Source: Lantana camara (taxonomy: Eukaryota; Streptophyta; Magnoliopsida; Lamiales; Verbenaceae). From it: a stretch of DNA of 64,000 bases. The stretch lies in contig CM074864.1 of NCBI GenBank assembly GCA_037501455.1, forward strand, positions 26,158,001 through 26,222,000. The letters run 5' to 3'. The stretch's first letter is position 1. Every line of letters starts with the position of its first letter. The notes beneath the pieces were generated by a model. That model made no database searches, was not told the origin of the DNA, and saw only the letters and a program-made list of their open reading frames with translations. A program made the translations under genes and the position numbers. Shown piece after piece: positions 33,965 to 46,020 of the stretch.

Positions 33965-35007
33965 GTATGTGATATCTTGAGCTAGGGAACTCGGAATCGA
34001 GTTCCGTCAACTCCGTTGAACTTGTAACGAAAATTTGGGTTCAATAACTTAGCCTCATATTTTTCTAAGACCATTTGAACCTCCGAAATCCAACCGAAAC
34101 ATGCAACGGACGCCAAAACTGCCATAGCTCAGCAAAATGGCCATATCTCCCACAAACCTTGACCAAACTAACCATGGTTTGATTTCTTGGAACCCTAACT
34201 CAACCCTCTATCAGCCTTAATTAATCCCAAACCGAGATAACCCTCATTCCTTGGAGAAAATTCAGCCAAAACCTTCTGCTTCCAGTCATTCCCGTAACTC
34301 ATGCCAACCTTGGAGATTCAAGCTCAAATCTCTTCCAAACTTCATCCAATCAACAAGGTGAGTTTAGGGTTGTGATATACATTCAATATGTGTCATTTTA
34401 AGCTATGCATCCCCAATTTTAAGCTTGTATGCATGGAGATTTGAAGGCATGAGTGATTAGTAAGTTTTAGCTTTAATTCTTGAATCCATGCTATGTGTTC
34501 GATTCTATGTGATTTGAGGCACGAAACATGATCAGTTTAGTTTCTTGTATACCTGATTGTACTTGAATTTGATTGATGTATAAGTATATGAATGTCATCA
34601 TGTTTGGATCTTGGAATCGGGACTGAAAATATGAGATTTTGGGACTGAATCTTTATCCCTCATGTTGTGCTGCTACTGCTGTGTTTTGGGACTAAACTTG
34701 CTGTCAAATGTTGCTTCTCTTTGCCTTGTTCGTTGCTTGTTTGATGGTTGATGTATGCCTGAGGTAGTTGCTCTGTTTTATGGTGTTTTGCCTCTGTTTT
34801 TGGACTTGAATTGTGGCTGTCAACTGCTGCTACTCCTTTGCTTAGTGGCTGTCATTGCTGCGTTGCTGCTATGTGTTATTGTTGCCTTGAATGCCTACTT
34901 TGTTGCTGTTGTGTTGTGCTGCATTGTTGTCTATTGCTGTTGTATGTTTTAGAAGGAGAAACAGGGGATTGCTTTGTTCGAACTGCTGCTGCGCGTCTGT
35001 AATCCAG

Positions 35008-35053
35008 CTCCTCGACCGGGGAGATTTTATACTTGAAATTACCCGGCCGGGTA
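35008..35053 (+). repeat. GC-rich hairpin cluster in B 3' LTR
   Basis: 35008-35023 has arms CTCCT and GGGAG (one mismatch) around CGACCG. 35040-35053 has arms TACC and GGTA around CGGCCG. Confidence 0.8.
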
Positions 35054-35309
35054 CTTCTTGTACAGAGACTCTACTGTCTGCTGCTGCATCTCATTCCTTT
35101 TCCCCTTTTATTTATTAAGTGTTTAATTGATTTCCTATTTCATAACTAATTGCATGGTTATATATATATATATACTCTAATGTATGTAGTAACCTGTATA
35201 TGCATGCATGTTTTGTATTTACTAGTGTTTGCATGCATATATTAAGTATAATCTAAATGTAAATGCATGCATGTGCTATATTATATATATTTGTATGCAT
35301 GTGTTCACG

Positions 35310-35340
<31 letters not shown>

Positions 35341-37406
35341 TATATTATATAATGTTATTAATATATATACATGCATGTGCACATAAATATATATATATAT
35401 AAGGTATTTACATATATTATATATATATCTTTATTTTATATTAAATATTATTTGATTTAATTAATTTTGGAAATTAATTTGTCACGTATTTCATGTTCTT
35501 ATCTATTTTCCAATCTTGAATTGAATGTAATTATTTGACTACTCTATAATTATAAACGTGATATGGTACGTGTTATGGTTGTTCTATTAAATTCATGAAT
35601 TGATTTGGTAGGAAATGTGAAAATTATGACTTGAATTGCTATGACGTGGCTTGAATGCTTCTATATGAAACGTTAAGTACCTTCTTGTATTCTTTTGATG
35701 TCTTAAGTGATGCTCTTTGCCTTTTTATTTATTATATTCAATGTAAACATGTTGAAAGGTATAATGTGACTATGGTTCCAAGATTTTTGTTAGATATTGT
35801 TATGAATTACGAAAGATATGAAAAGATTGAACTTGAATAAATATGAACATTTATAATATCAAATGAATGGCTCGTCTATATGATTTAAAGACGTTAATAG
35901 TGCACATGAACATGTTCGTTACATAATATTATTTCTTATGCACTTATATCATGTTCATTGCATGCCGTGCGTCATATTTGGTTCATTTAGAGTCTTGAGT
36001 CTCACGAACACGTTACGTTGTCTTTTGTACAGTTTATCTCTAGGGTGGAGAGATCTTGATCTTGCAGGCACTCGGTAACTCGTATCCTTGTATCGTCATG
36101 TTTCAGGTGAGGGTGTTTTTGTTTTAGTTACGTATTAAAACCTACAACCGTATGTGACAAGTTTTGGCCAAAAACCTAATATAGTTATATATATGGTTTT
36201 CAAATGAAATGTATCGAGTAAATATTGATCGAGTAAACCCTTTTCAAATGAATTATGTTTATGTATGATATGTTTCACATGAATTGATATGTTTTGGCGA
36301 GACATGATTATGATTGCACGGGCCCAGGGACTTAGTACATGTGGCTATCCGGGGAGGCATGGGCCGACGGTGATCCCATGTGCTAGTTCCACTATGTTAC
36401 GGCAAAACGGACCTCGTCAAGGAGTTTTTGACGGGGAAACGCTAACCGGGCTTTGAGGCCTCATGAACCTCATAGCCATAATGATATGTTTAGGTGGTCG
36501 GGCCTTGCAAACCCGTCTACCGCCGGAGGAAGAAGGTTAGAACTTGTTTTATAAATATGATTATGTTATGTTATGATTGTTATGCACCGTGCGGGAAGGC
36601 CGGGACACGGATTGCCCAAACGAATATGTTTTATGATATATGATCTGCATGTATTATGATATATTACATGATCACCTATTTAAAGTATTAATGGTATGTG
36701 TCGTACACAGTCGGAGTTTGGTTGGAGATGATGCACGCTCACTCGCCGAGCCTATATGTTTATGCCTGATATATGAACGTAATGAATTAATATGATTAGT
36801 CATAAAATCCGAGTATGGCTTGGTCATTCTCTTGCTCTTTTGGGAACTAATTTTAAATAAAACCTTGCTCGGGATTTATGACTTGCATGTGCATGTTTTA
36901 TATATATGTATATCGCTCCTGCTCACTCAGTCTTCTAGAGACTGACCCTCTCCCACCCTAATCTTTCAGTGAGCAGGTTTGGCTTTGGAGTCTCGAGCTA
37001 GGCGGAGTGTGTGGAGTCTTTGAGTTGGTCATGTTGTTTAGAAGAGTCTCTCCACTCGCATTTGTACTTAAATCCCGCATGATTCGATTCTGTATTATTA
37101 TGAACTTGAATCCTTATGTATTTGCTATTGAGTTGCTTTTGTTGGGCTTTGATTATGAGTTTAAAAGAGGGCTGAAGAGCCGAAGTCTGCTTATGGTTTG
37201 TGTGTTTGAATTTTAGTTTTCCGATGCATTATATTTTTTTGATCGGTTGTTGTTGCAGGGTCTAAGTTCCGCCTAGCTTAGGAAGATTTTTCTGTTTGTC
37301 TCCCGTTTGCTATGGTTTGATACGGGTGCGGATTTACCATTTCGTTACTCGTGTTGAGCCATAGTGCGGGGAATGTGGTGCCTCACGTGCGGGGTGCTAC
37401 AAATTA

Positions 37407-38860
37407 ACTAGGAGAAAAGGGATATGGTTTCAAAGCCAAAATTTCAGCCAAAACCTCTCCGAAAAGTTGTAAAATGAAGTTCCAAGGTCCCTATTTATAG
37501 GGGAAAAACCGAGGGTAAAATAGTAATTTCACATCACACTTACGTAGCCAACTTGGATGCAAATTCCGAGGTGACCACATCGTAGCTCTCAGCACCACGA
37601 GTCCAACGCCATCGGCCGCCGGCCGCTCGCCGATCGGAGTTTCCACGCGCCATCACGCGCAGCCAGAAGGTAGCGCTTGTGTGGCTTCTGTGCATATGTG
37701 GCGGCTGTGCTGGAGCTGAGTCAGCGCCACCTCACCCTTAGGTGCTGACATGGCCTGACACGTCAGCCACTTACCACGTCAGCATGCCACGTCGAACTCT
37801 TTGGAACTTGATTTATTTTCTTAAAATAAATCCCTTGGCTATTTTCAAACACTTTGAAAATTTATTTCTCTCTTTCCTTTTAATGTTTTATCTTCGGGTT
37901 TTCGATTGGGGCTTGCAGGGGGACCTGCAGGACTAATTAATTTTAGCTCCAAACAGGTTCATACATTATCATTTGACGATAATAATTAATTGCCATTTAA
38001 CAATATTTAATTCCACTAAATAAATATTGTTGCACTCTAAAATTAATTAAATTATTCACGAATTTCTCGATCTAGAATAATTTTGCATTTTACTCCTCCG
38101 TGTAGATATCCACGAACAATATATTAATCCTACCATCATTTATTTTTCACTTTTAATCTAAAATTTCTTCATTCGCCTTAAGTTCAAATCTCTTGTACGT
38201 GAAACACATTCAACATACAACTTCAGTGACACATCACACGAAGTACTTTGGCCAAAGTTTTAATTCGAACTTTGCAAATCTATTTCAGGAATATCTTTTA
38301 ACTTTCCAGCAAAGCCACAGATTCCTTGATCAGTATTTCTCTTTAGCATATTTCATATAATCACTGAACGTACAAAGGCTTTCGGTCATTCGATATGGAG
38401 ACCTCACTTATGAGCATATTACAATGATTAACATTACATGCCTAAAGTCGAAATACTACCAGGATTAAGTGTCCAATGCTCCATAAGATTTGTTCATTTT
38501 AGATAGTAGTTTAAAATGAGCTATCTTAGGGGTCCAGTTCGTTGTTTCCAAATCTATTGAAAATCATCAATGTGTTAAAACTGGAAACACCATTTTCCTA
38601 TGACGAAAGACTAATCATCTTATATAACACATTATAGTCTTGATAAGAACTTATTCTTATCTTACCGACTAGAACCTTAATAACACGTGATTTCGGTATT
38701 CAAAGTCTTTTCCTATGAAACACATTTCATATAAGAACACCATCACACGTCATTAATTATGTTAATATACTCATAACTTGCAATAATTTACATGTTATTA
38801 ATCCAACAAAATACGAAGTATTTACAAAGAAATTGGATTTTCAGGGCACTAATCCCAACA
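37407..38860 (-). mobile_element. Copia 3' LTR, start segment
   Basis: On the minus strand the LTR starts TGTTGGGATTAGTGCCC at 38860, right after the polypurine tract, and runs down to 37407, where B is inserted. It contains a TATA box (37491-37500) and a GC-rich stretch at 37600-37660. A start of TGTTGG with an LTR of about 2 kb recalls the Angela/BARE-like copia group, but I hold that loosely. Confidence 0.82.
37491..37500 (-). promoter_or_regulatory. TATA box of copia LTR
   Basis: CTATAAATAG on the minus strand within the copia LTR, a good plant TATA box for element transcription. Confidence 0.7.
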
Positions 38861-38872
38861 ATCTCCCACTTG
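38861..38872 (-). other. Polypurine tract of copia element
   Basis: CAAGTGGGAGAT on the minus strand, between the pol stop codon (38875-38877) and the LTR start at 38860. Confidence 0.88.
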
Positions 38873-38874
38873 CC

Positions 38875-39508
38875 CTAAATCCAATTGGCTACACATCTAA
38901 GGCCCATCCGTTCTACATGAGTATTAAAACTCTTTTGCACCAAAGTCTTAGTGAAGGGATCTTCCAGATTGTTTGCCGAGTCAATCTTTACTACTGCCAC
39001 TTCTCCACTTTCCACATAATCTCGAATAATGTGGAACTTTCTCTCAATGTGCTTTGCACGTTTATGACTTCGAGGTTCCTCGGAGTTGGCCACCGCTCCA
39101 GCATTATCACACTACACTGTGATTGGTGTAAGTCCTTCTTTGACGACTAAATCCATCAGGAAATTTTGAAACCAATACGCTTCTTTGGCTGCTTCCGAAG
39201 CTGCCACGTATTCGGCTTCCATGGGGGAATCAGGAATGCAAGTTTGGTTAATGCTCCTCCAACTTATGGCTGCTCCTCCCAGAGTAAACACGTATCCAAA
39301 CGTCGAACGTCTAGAATCTAGATCAGATTGAAAATCTAAATCTGTGTATCCTATGGGAATGAGCTCATCACTGCGATAAATAAGCATATAATCCCGAGTT
39401 CTTCTCAAGTACTTCAATATATGTTTTACAGCTATCCAGTGTTGGGGTCCAAGGTTTTACTGATATCTGTTGACCATACCTATAGCATAACAGATATCTG
39501 GCCTTGTA
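38875..39508 (-). pseudogene. pol: Copia RNase H end of pol
   Basis: Minus-strand frames 39112-39417 and 38875-39093 give the copia RNase H: YTDLDFQSD, STFGYVF, AISWRS and EAEYVAASEAAKEAYW, then HIERKFHIIRD and the usual C-terminal KIDSANNLEDPFTKTL. It ends with TAG at 38875-38877. RNase H removes the RNA strand during reverse transcription. Between the two frames a stop replaces the tryptophan-type position near 39110. The upstream half of RT is across solo LTR H. Confidence 0.9.
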
Positions 39509-40072
39509 CATAATGTAACGCCCCGATTTTTCATTTATACTAATGTGTCATATTTGCTTATAAATTACGCAATTAAATTATTTAATTTTAATATAAATTG
39601 AATTTAGTTTATTTTATTTCATTTTAATATTTCATTATATTTTTTAATCCGATAAATTTAGTATGTTTAATTTAATGAATAAGTGTTAATGATAATTATT
39701 TATACCCTTAATTATTCTAATTAATTAATTTTATAATTTTGTGACTTTTAAAATTTATTTGAAATTGAATTTAGTTGTTTTCTTTTTATAAGCTTAACTA
39801 CTATTTTATTATATTACATTATGTCATCAAGTTTTAATTTTATTTATTTTAATTTTAGTTTATTTTATAAATATTTGAATTATTTGAATTTAATTGAATT
39901 CTTGACCTATATGCGCATGTGTGACATGTTTGAGTGTCGTTCCTAATTGAATTGAATTCGAAAATTTGTGAAAATTTAGTATGTTGTACATTTATGTGTT
40001 ATAAACATGTCCGTATGCTCGTTTCATGTTTTCGATCTCGTTTGACGTGTTAACGAATTTAATTTGAACTGT

Positions 40073-40159
40073 GGAACCAAGCCGGGGGCTAACGAGCAAT
40101 TAGCGCACCCTTGGTTCCGTTTGTGATATCTTGAGCTCGGGAACTCGGAGTCGAGTTCC
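40073..40159 (+). repeat. Conserved stem-loops in solo LTR H
   Basis: GGAACCAA (40073-40080) pairs with TTGGTTCC (40111-40118), with inner GCTAA and TTAGC. GGAACTCG and CGAGTTCC around GAGT follow at 40140-40159. Confidence 0.85.
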
Positions 40160-40993
40160 GTCAACTTCGTTGAACTCGTATCGAAGATTCGGGTTTAATG
40201 AATTTAATCTCATATTTTTCCGAAATCATTTGAACCTCCGAAATACCACCGAAAAACGAAACGGCACCAAAACTACCACATTTCATTAAAATGGCCATAA
40301 CTCTTTCAATTCTTAACCAAATTAACTATGGTTGGAGTCCTTATAACCCTAGTTCAACCCTCTATCATCCCTTAACTACCTCAGCTCGAACCAATCCTCA
40401 CAAAACCAAGAAAATTCAGCCAAAGCTCCTGTATTCCAGTTTTCCCATCACTGTGCCTATTCTTGAGATTTTGGAGATCAAATCTCTACCAACTTTCATC
40501 CAATCAACAAGTGAATTAGGATTATGTTATACATGCATCTCTGGTCATTTGGATCCTTTCATCCCTAATTTTGAGTCAGATTTCATGGAGTTTTGAGCAT
40601 TTGAATGAATAGTTAGGTTTTAAAGTGTTTTGATGATTTCTTGATTTTCTTTGATCTATGACTTGTTTCGGTGCTACCTATATGATTGTTTTCCATCATT
40701 TATGACTGAGTATGCTTGTATTGGTTGGTTTATTGATCTTGGAAAGCCTTGCTCTGTTCTTTTTCAGTTTTACCCTGTTTTTCTTCATGATACTGCTGTC
40801 GTTTCTCTTGTTGATTGTTGCGTGTTATGAGGTTGTTTCCAGGTCTATTTGTTGAGCATTTGTAGCCTTTTATTTCATTGAAGTGTTGGCTTGAATTGGT
40901 TGTAAGTTGTGTGTGAGTTTTGGCCTAATTTGAACCCCCTTTTTGCTCCCCTGTTTCGTTGCTGCCTGCTGTTGCCGTCTGTGCTGCTGTAAC

Positions 40994-41118
40994 ACTCTCC
41001 CCGGGTGGGGAGAGTTTGTTCTTGGGGAGTACCCGGCTGGGTACTCCTGCTGCAGAAACTTTCTACATCATCTACCCGGCCGGGGAGTTTGGAGCTGGAA
41101 TAACCACCCGGGCAGGTA
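40994..41118 (+). repeat. GC-rich hairpin cluster in solo LTR H
   Basis: 40994-41015 has arms ACTCTCCC and GGGAGAGT around CGGGTG. 41026-41047 has arms GGAGTACC and GGTACTCC around CGGCTG. 41072-41087 has arms CTACC and GGGAG around CGGCCG. A weaker fourth near 41104-41118 has centre CGGGCA. All are in a TGCTGC-rich context. Confidence 0.9.
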
Positions 41119-41367
41119 GCTGCTGCATGCTACTTCTGTTCCTTCTCTTCTTCCCCTGCTGCTTCTCTCTTTTCTTCCTTCTTTTGCTGCTTCTTTCTTT
41201 TCTTGTGTTGCTGCGTGTGTGTGTCTGTTTATTCAGGAGTTAGATCTGCTGCTGCTGTTCTTCAATTATTACAGAGTGTGTGCGTTATATATATATATAT
41301 ATACTGGGTGTGTTTGTGTATGCATGAATGTGAATAAATTAAGAAGTGTTGCATGCATGTGTGTTGT

Positions 41368-41369
<2 letters not shown>

Positions 41370-41408
<39 letters not shown>
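41370..41408 (+). repeat. (TA)n microsatellite
   Basis: About 38 bases of TA. Adjacent runs of TG and ATGC make a simple-sequence zone from 41210 to 41660. Confidence 0.95.
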
Positions 41409-41412
<4 letters not shown>

Positions 41413-41619
41413 TGTGTGTATGTCGTGCATGCATGGGTGTGTGCGTGAACAGTATGTATTATATGTGTGCATGCATGATATATATAATACATAGATATGG
41501 TGTGTGTAGTATATATATATTTAGTATATATATATGTATGCATGAAGTATATATTGAGTATATATTTATATTTAAAAATTAATTTGTATGCATGAAACCT
41601 ACCATACGTGTACGTATGA

Positions 41620-41620
<1 letters not shown>

Positions 41621-41651
<31 letters not shown>
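41621..41651 (+). repeat. (TA)n microsatellite
   Basis: About 31 bases of TA at the end of the simple-sequence zone of LTR H. Confidence 0.95.
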
Positions 41652-41654
<3 letters not shown>

Positions 41655-43546
41655 ATATATATATTTATTTTATATTCCAAGTATTATTTGATTTATTTTA
41701 ATTATAGAATTTAATTGATTTCTAAGGGTGAACGTGAATTAGTACGTGTTATCATGTTATATGAAATTCTTGGAAATTAAATTGCTATCTATTTCGTGTT
41801 ATTTAAATTCCGATTTTGATTTGAATGTAATTAATTATTTATTTTCTAAGCGTAAACATGTTATGGTACGTGATATGTTCGTTATTTGAATTCTTGTATT
41901 GAACTGCTATGAAATATGAAATTCATGACTTGAATGACTATGAACGCTTCCTTGAATGAATGAATGGCTCGTTTATGGGATTTAAATGCATTAATAGTAC
42001 ACATGAACGTGTTCATGACATAATATCATTTCTTATACATTTACATCATGATCATACATTGTCGTGCGTCATATATGGTTCTTTTGGAGTCTTGAGTCTC
42101 ACGAACACGTTACGTTGTCTTTTGTACAATTTATCTCCGGGGTGGAGAAATCTTGATCAACTAGGCACTCGGTAACTCGTATCCTTGTATCGTCAGGTAC
42201 CAGGTGAGGGTGTTTTCGTTCTAGTTACGTACTAAACCCTACAACCTCATGTAACAAGTTTGGCCAAAACCTTATGTATATATATATATGTTACTTTTAA
42301 AGTAGAGTCATCGAGTAAATGTTGATCGAGTAAGCCCTTTTCAAATGAATTATGGATTATGTTATGTTTCTTATGAATTAAAATGTTTTGGCGAGATTAT
42401 GGATGTATGTTATGTTCACGGGCCCAGGAATTTAGTACATGTGGCTATCCGGGGAGGCAAGGGCCGACGGTGATCCCATATGCTGATTCCATTTATGTTT
42501 TAATGGCGAAACGGACCTCGTTAAGGAGTTTTTGACGAGGAAATGCTACCCGGGCTTTGAGGACTCATGAACCTCAATTACCACATTGATATGTTTAGGT
42601 GGTCGCGCCTTGTAAACTCGTCCACCACCTGGAGGAAGAAGATTGGAACTTATTTTATGATTATGATTATGTTATGATTGATATGCACCGTGCGGGAAGG
42701 CCGGGACATAGATTGCCCAAACGACTATGTCCTAGGTTATGTTATATGACTTGTGTGTATTATATATATTGCATGATCACGTAATCAGTGTATTAATGAT
42801 ATTTGTCGTACACGGTCGGAGTTTGGTTGGAGATAATGCACGCTCACTCGCCGAGCCTTAATGTTTATATATGATTTATGAACTTAATGAGTTTAATATG
42901 ATTAGTCGTAAAGTCCGAGCATTGCTTAGTTATTCTTTTGCCCTCTTGGGAACTAACTTTAAATAAAACTTTGCTCGGGATTTATGACTTGCATGTGCAT
43001 GTTTTTATATATACTTATATTGCTCCTGCTCACTCAGTCTTCTAGAGACTGACCCTCTCCCTCCCCAACCTTTTAATGCGCAGGTTTGGCTTTGGAGTTT
43101 TGAGCTAGGTGGAGTTGTGTTGAGTCTTTGAGTTGGTCAAGTTAGGTTAGGAGAGTCTCAACACTCATTTATGTTTCTAAATTGTGTATGATCCGATTTT
43201 GTAATATTATGAACTTGAATCTTTATGTATTTGTTATTGAATTACCTTGTCGGGCTTTGTTATGAATTAAAGGAGGCCTGAGGAGCCCTAGTCTACTTGC
43301 GGGTTGTGTGTTTGATTTCTGCAGGCTCATGGCCAATGCATGTGTTTGGATTTAGTTCTCCGTTGCATTATGTTTTGTGGATTGGTTATAATTGCAGGGT
43401 CTAAGTTCTGCCTAGCTTAGGAAGGTTATTTTGTTTATCTCCCATTTGCTATGGTTTGATATGGGTGCGGACTTCCCATTTCGTTACTCGTGTTGAGCCT
43501 TACGTGCGGGGGATGTGGTGCCTTACGTGCGGGGTGCTACACATAA

Positions 43547-44520
43547 CATGGCATACATGAGGCTTCCGACTATCGAAGCATACGGAACATTTTTCATTTC
43601 CTCTATCTCTTCAGCTGTCTTGGGACACTGATCTCGAGACAGATGAACTCCATGTCGGAAAGGTAATGAACCTTTCTTGTAGTCAGCCATATCATATCTT
43701 GCCAGCATCTTATCTATATATACTGCTTGTGATAAACCAATCAACTTATTCTTACAATCATGACAAAATTTGATCCCTAAAGTATAACTGGCCTCACCTA
43801 GGTCATTCATGTCAAACTAATTTGACAACCAAATCTTGACTGTTGAAAATGCTCCTGTGTCATCCCAATGAACAAAATATCGTCTACGTATAAGACTAAA
43901 AATGTTACAACACTACTCGGATGACTTTTGTCTACACATGGTTCATCAGGTAACTGTATAAAATCAAAGGATTTAATTGCTTCATTAAATCTGATGTTCC
44001 ATGATCTAGACGCCTGCTTAAGACCATAGATTGATCTATTAAGCTTGTATATCATATGTTCCTGATTTCTGGCTATAAAGCCCTCAGGTTGAGACATGTA
44101 TATCTCTTTTTGAAGGTGCCCGTTCAAGAAGGTAGTCTCCACATCCATTTGCCAAATTTCATAATCATAATGAGCGGCAATGGAGAGAAGAATTCTTATG
44201 GACTTAAGCATTGCTACGGGCTAGAAGGTTTCATCATAATCGATACCTTCTTTCTGGGTATAACCCTTTACCACAAACCTTGCTTTAAAGGTTTCTACCT
44301 TTCCGTCCACTCCTCTTTTTCGCTTGTAGACCCATTTGCATCCAATAGGTTTAATGTCCTCAGGCACCTTTACAAGTTCCCAGACATTATTAGAATACAT
44401 TGAATCTAACTCAGATTCCATGGCTTTGACCCAACGGTCAGTGTTTATATCTTTTATAGCTTCATCATATGTGATAGGATCAGACATGTCAGATTCAACC
44501 ACTTGGGTTAATCCTAAGTA
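43547..44520 (-). pseudogene. pol: Copia reverse transcriptase part of pol
   Basis: Minus-strand frames 44221-44502, 43807-44211 and 43523-43810 give RT in order: WVKAMESELDSM, WVYKRKRG, FKARFVVKGYTQKEGIDYDETF, QMDVETTFLNG, IYGLKQASRSW, the catalytic YVDD motif, and ASYTLGIKF. A TAG at 44221-44223 takes the place of Ser in the ETFSPVA motif, and a shift near 43807 breaks the thumb region. Solo LTR H then splits RT from RNase H. RT copies element RNA into DNA in the particle. Confidence 0.92.
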
Positions 44521-45807
44521 TCTGTCAGGTGCCCTGATAATCCTCCCACTACGACGGGTTTGTTATGTACTTGTCCCTACATCATATGTTGTATCTGGTA
44601 CATCATATGTATCCGAAACATTTTCAGTTATTATGGCTTCTTGGAGTTCAGTATCTGATACTGTCATTTCTTCTAACACTATTTTGCTTCTACCCTTGTG
44701 GTCATTTATGAAATCGTCTTCGAGATATTTAGCATTAGTGCTTACAAACACTTTGTGATCTCTCGGATCGTAAAATATCCCACCTCTCGTTCCTTTAGGA
44801 TAACCTATGAACAAACAAACCTCTGTTCTTGATTCCAACTTGTCAGGATCCTTTTTTAACACATGGGCTGGGTTTTCCCATATCCGAAGATAGGAGAAAC
44901 TAGGCTTTTGCCCTCGCCACAGTTCCATTGGTGTTTTAGGAACCGACTTGGATGGAACATGGTTTATTATGTGAGCCGCAGTTTCAAGAGCAAAGCCCCA
45001 AAACGAACTTGGTAGGGTAGCATGACTCATCGTGGATCTTACCATTTCCGTTAGAGTTCTATTTCTCCTTTCTGTAACACCATTCTACTGGGGTGTACCC
45101 GGAGCAGATAACAGAGATTTAATCCCATTTGCAGTGAGAAATTCTAGAAACTCTATAGATAAATACTCTCCACCACGATCTGTTCGAAATGTCTTGATAC
45201 ATTTTCCTATTTGATTCTCGACTTCAAGCTTATATTCTTTGAACTTTTCAAAAGCTTCAGACTTATGTCTCATCAAATAGACATATCCGTATCTGGAATA
45301 ATCATCCATAAAAATGATAAAATACTCAAAACCTCCTCTTGCTTGAATACTCATAGGACCACACACATCCATATGAATTAATTCAAGTAACTCTGTGGCT
45401 CGATTACCTTTTGTCTTGAAAGACCTCTCGGTCATTTTTCCTTCTAAACAGGATTCGTAGACTGGAAGTTCTATCAAGTCCAAAGGACTTAATATTCCAT
45501 CCGAAATTAGTCTTTGGATCCTATTTGGATTAATATGACCGAGGTGTAGGTGCCACTTGTATGCCTCATTAGGCATATGAGTTTTTCTGTTGGATGGTAA
45601 GTTGAGTTCAGTAGTGTTAAGTTCAGAATTAGGGTTTTTATCAGGATACAATAAGAAAAGACCATCGCTTAAGCAAATAAACCTTTTATTATGCTTAATG
45701 GTTAAACATCGTTCAAAATAAACACTAAAACCATTATTCATTAAACAACTAACAGAAATCAGATTTCTGCGTATAGAAGGTACATATAAAGTGTCTTTTA
45801 AAACCAA
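44521..45807 (-). pseudogene. pol: Copia integrase part of pol
   Basis: Integrase inserts the DNA copy into the genome. 45085-45807 carries the zinc-binding region (HLHLGHIN, then the altered CLEGKMT) and the first catalytic residues (HMDVCGPM and FRTDRGGEYLS). TAG at 45085-45087, in the APGTPQ.NGV motif where a second CAG is usual, cuts off the rest. The C-terminal part follows at 44563-45045 with SFWGFALETAAHIINHVPS and FLGYP-like FIGYPKGTRGG. It lies upstream of RT, the copia order. Confidence 0.92.
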
Positions 45808-46020
45808 AACCCTACTGCCAAAATATAATTCTACAGTCCCGACTGCTAATACAGATATAATAGTATTATCTCCGAGGAGTAGCTGTATCTCGGTGTCTTC
45901 AAGCTTCCTGGTTAGCTTGAATCCCTATAATGAATTACAGATATGTTTAGTTGAACCTGAGTCCACACACCAGGAATCTGGTGGACTTCCAACTAAACAT
46001 ACTTCTAATAAACAAGACAT
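45808..46020 (-). pseudogene. pol: Copia protease part of pol
   Basis: On the minus strand WCVDSGSTKHIC marks the aspartic protease active site (DSG; Asp codon at plus 45961-45963). It is followed by LLLGDNTIISV and GTVELYF. A TAG at 45925-45927 interrupts the frame where CAG is expected. Protease would cut the polyprotein into its parts. Confidence 0.85.

Larger units (their letters stand above)
26527..37401 (+). mobile_element. Element B, complete non-autonomous long-LTR gypsy (LARD-like)
   Basis: This is a complete insertion of 10,875 bases flanked by AATTA at 26522-26526 and 37402-37406. It has two long LTRs (3940 and 3954 bases), a Met-tRNA-type primer site, a polypurine tract, and an interior of 2981 bases with no recognisable gag or pol. 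This layout is that of large retrotransposon derivatives, which depend on proteins of autonomous relatives. The ends TGTAACGCCCCGG and GGGGTGCTACA match solo LTR H and resemble G, a coding Tekay-type element and a candidate helper lineage. Confidence 0.88.
33448..37401 (+). mobile_element. 3' LTR of element B
   Basis: It is colinear with 26527-30466 from TGTAACGCCCCGG to GGGGTGCTACA. It carries the same stem-loop (33919-33964) and a hairpin pair at 35008-35053, in which one centre has changed from CGTCCG to CGGCCG and one arm has a mismatch. Differences from the 5' LTR are dispersed substitutions plus length changes in TA runs. They are more numerous than between the two LTRs of G, so B is older. 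Confidence 0.93.
39514..43541 (+). mobile_element. Solo LTR H (B-related family)
   Basis: It starts TGTAACGCCCCGA and ends GGGGTGCTACA; length 4028 bases. It is colinear with the B LTRs but clearly diverged, and is the longest LTR in the window. No primer site or polypurine tract adjoins it, and copia RT continues on both sides, so an element inserted there lost its interior by LTR recombination. It holds the two-tier stem-loop, the second hairpin, the hairpin cluster and extended TA/TG microsatellites. Confidence 0.95.
39509..43546. repeat. Target-site duplication CATAA flanking solo LTR H
   Basis: CATAA at 39509-39513 and 43542-43546, immediately outside the LTR ends. Confidence 0.93.

Noticed and set aside
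41219..41582. Several Tyr/Ile/Cys/Val-rich frames on both strands
   Set aside because: Translations of TA and TG microsatellites in LTR H.
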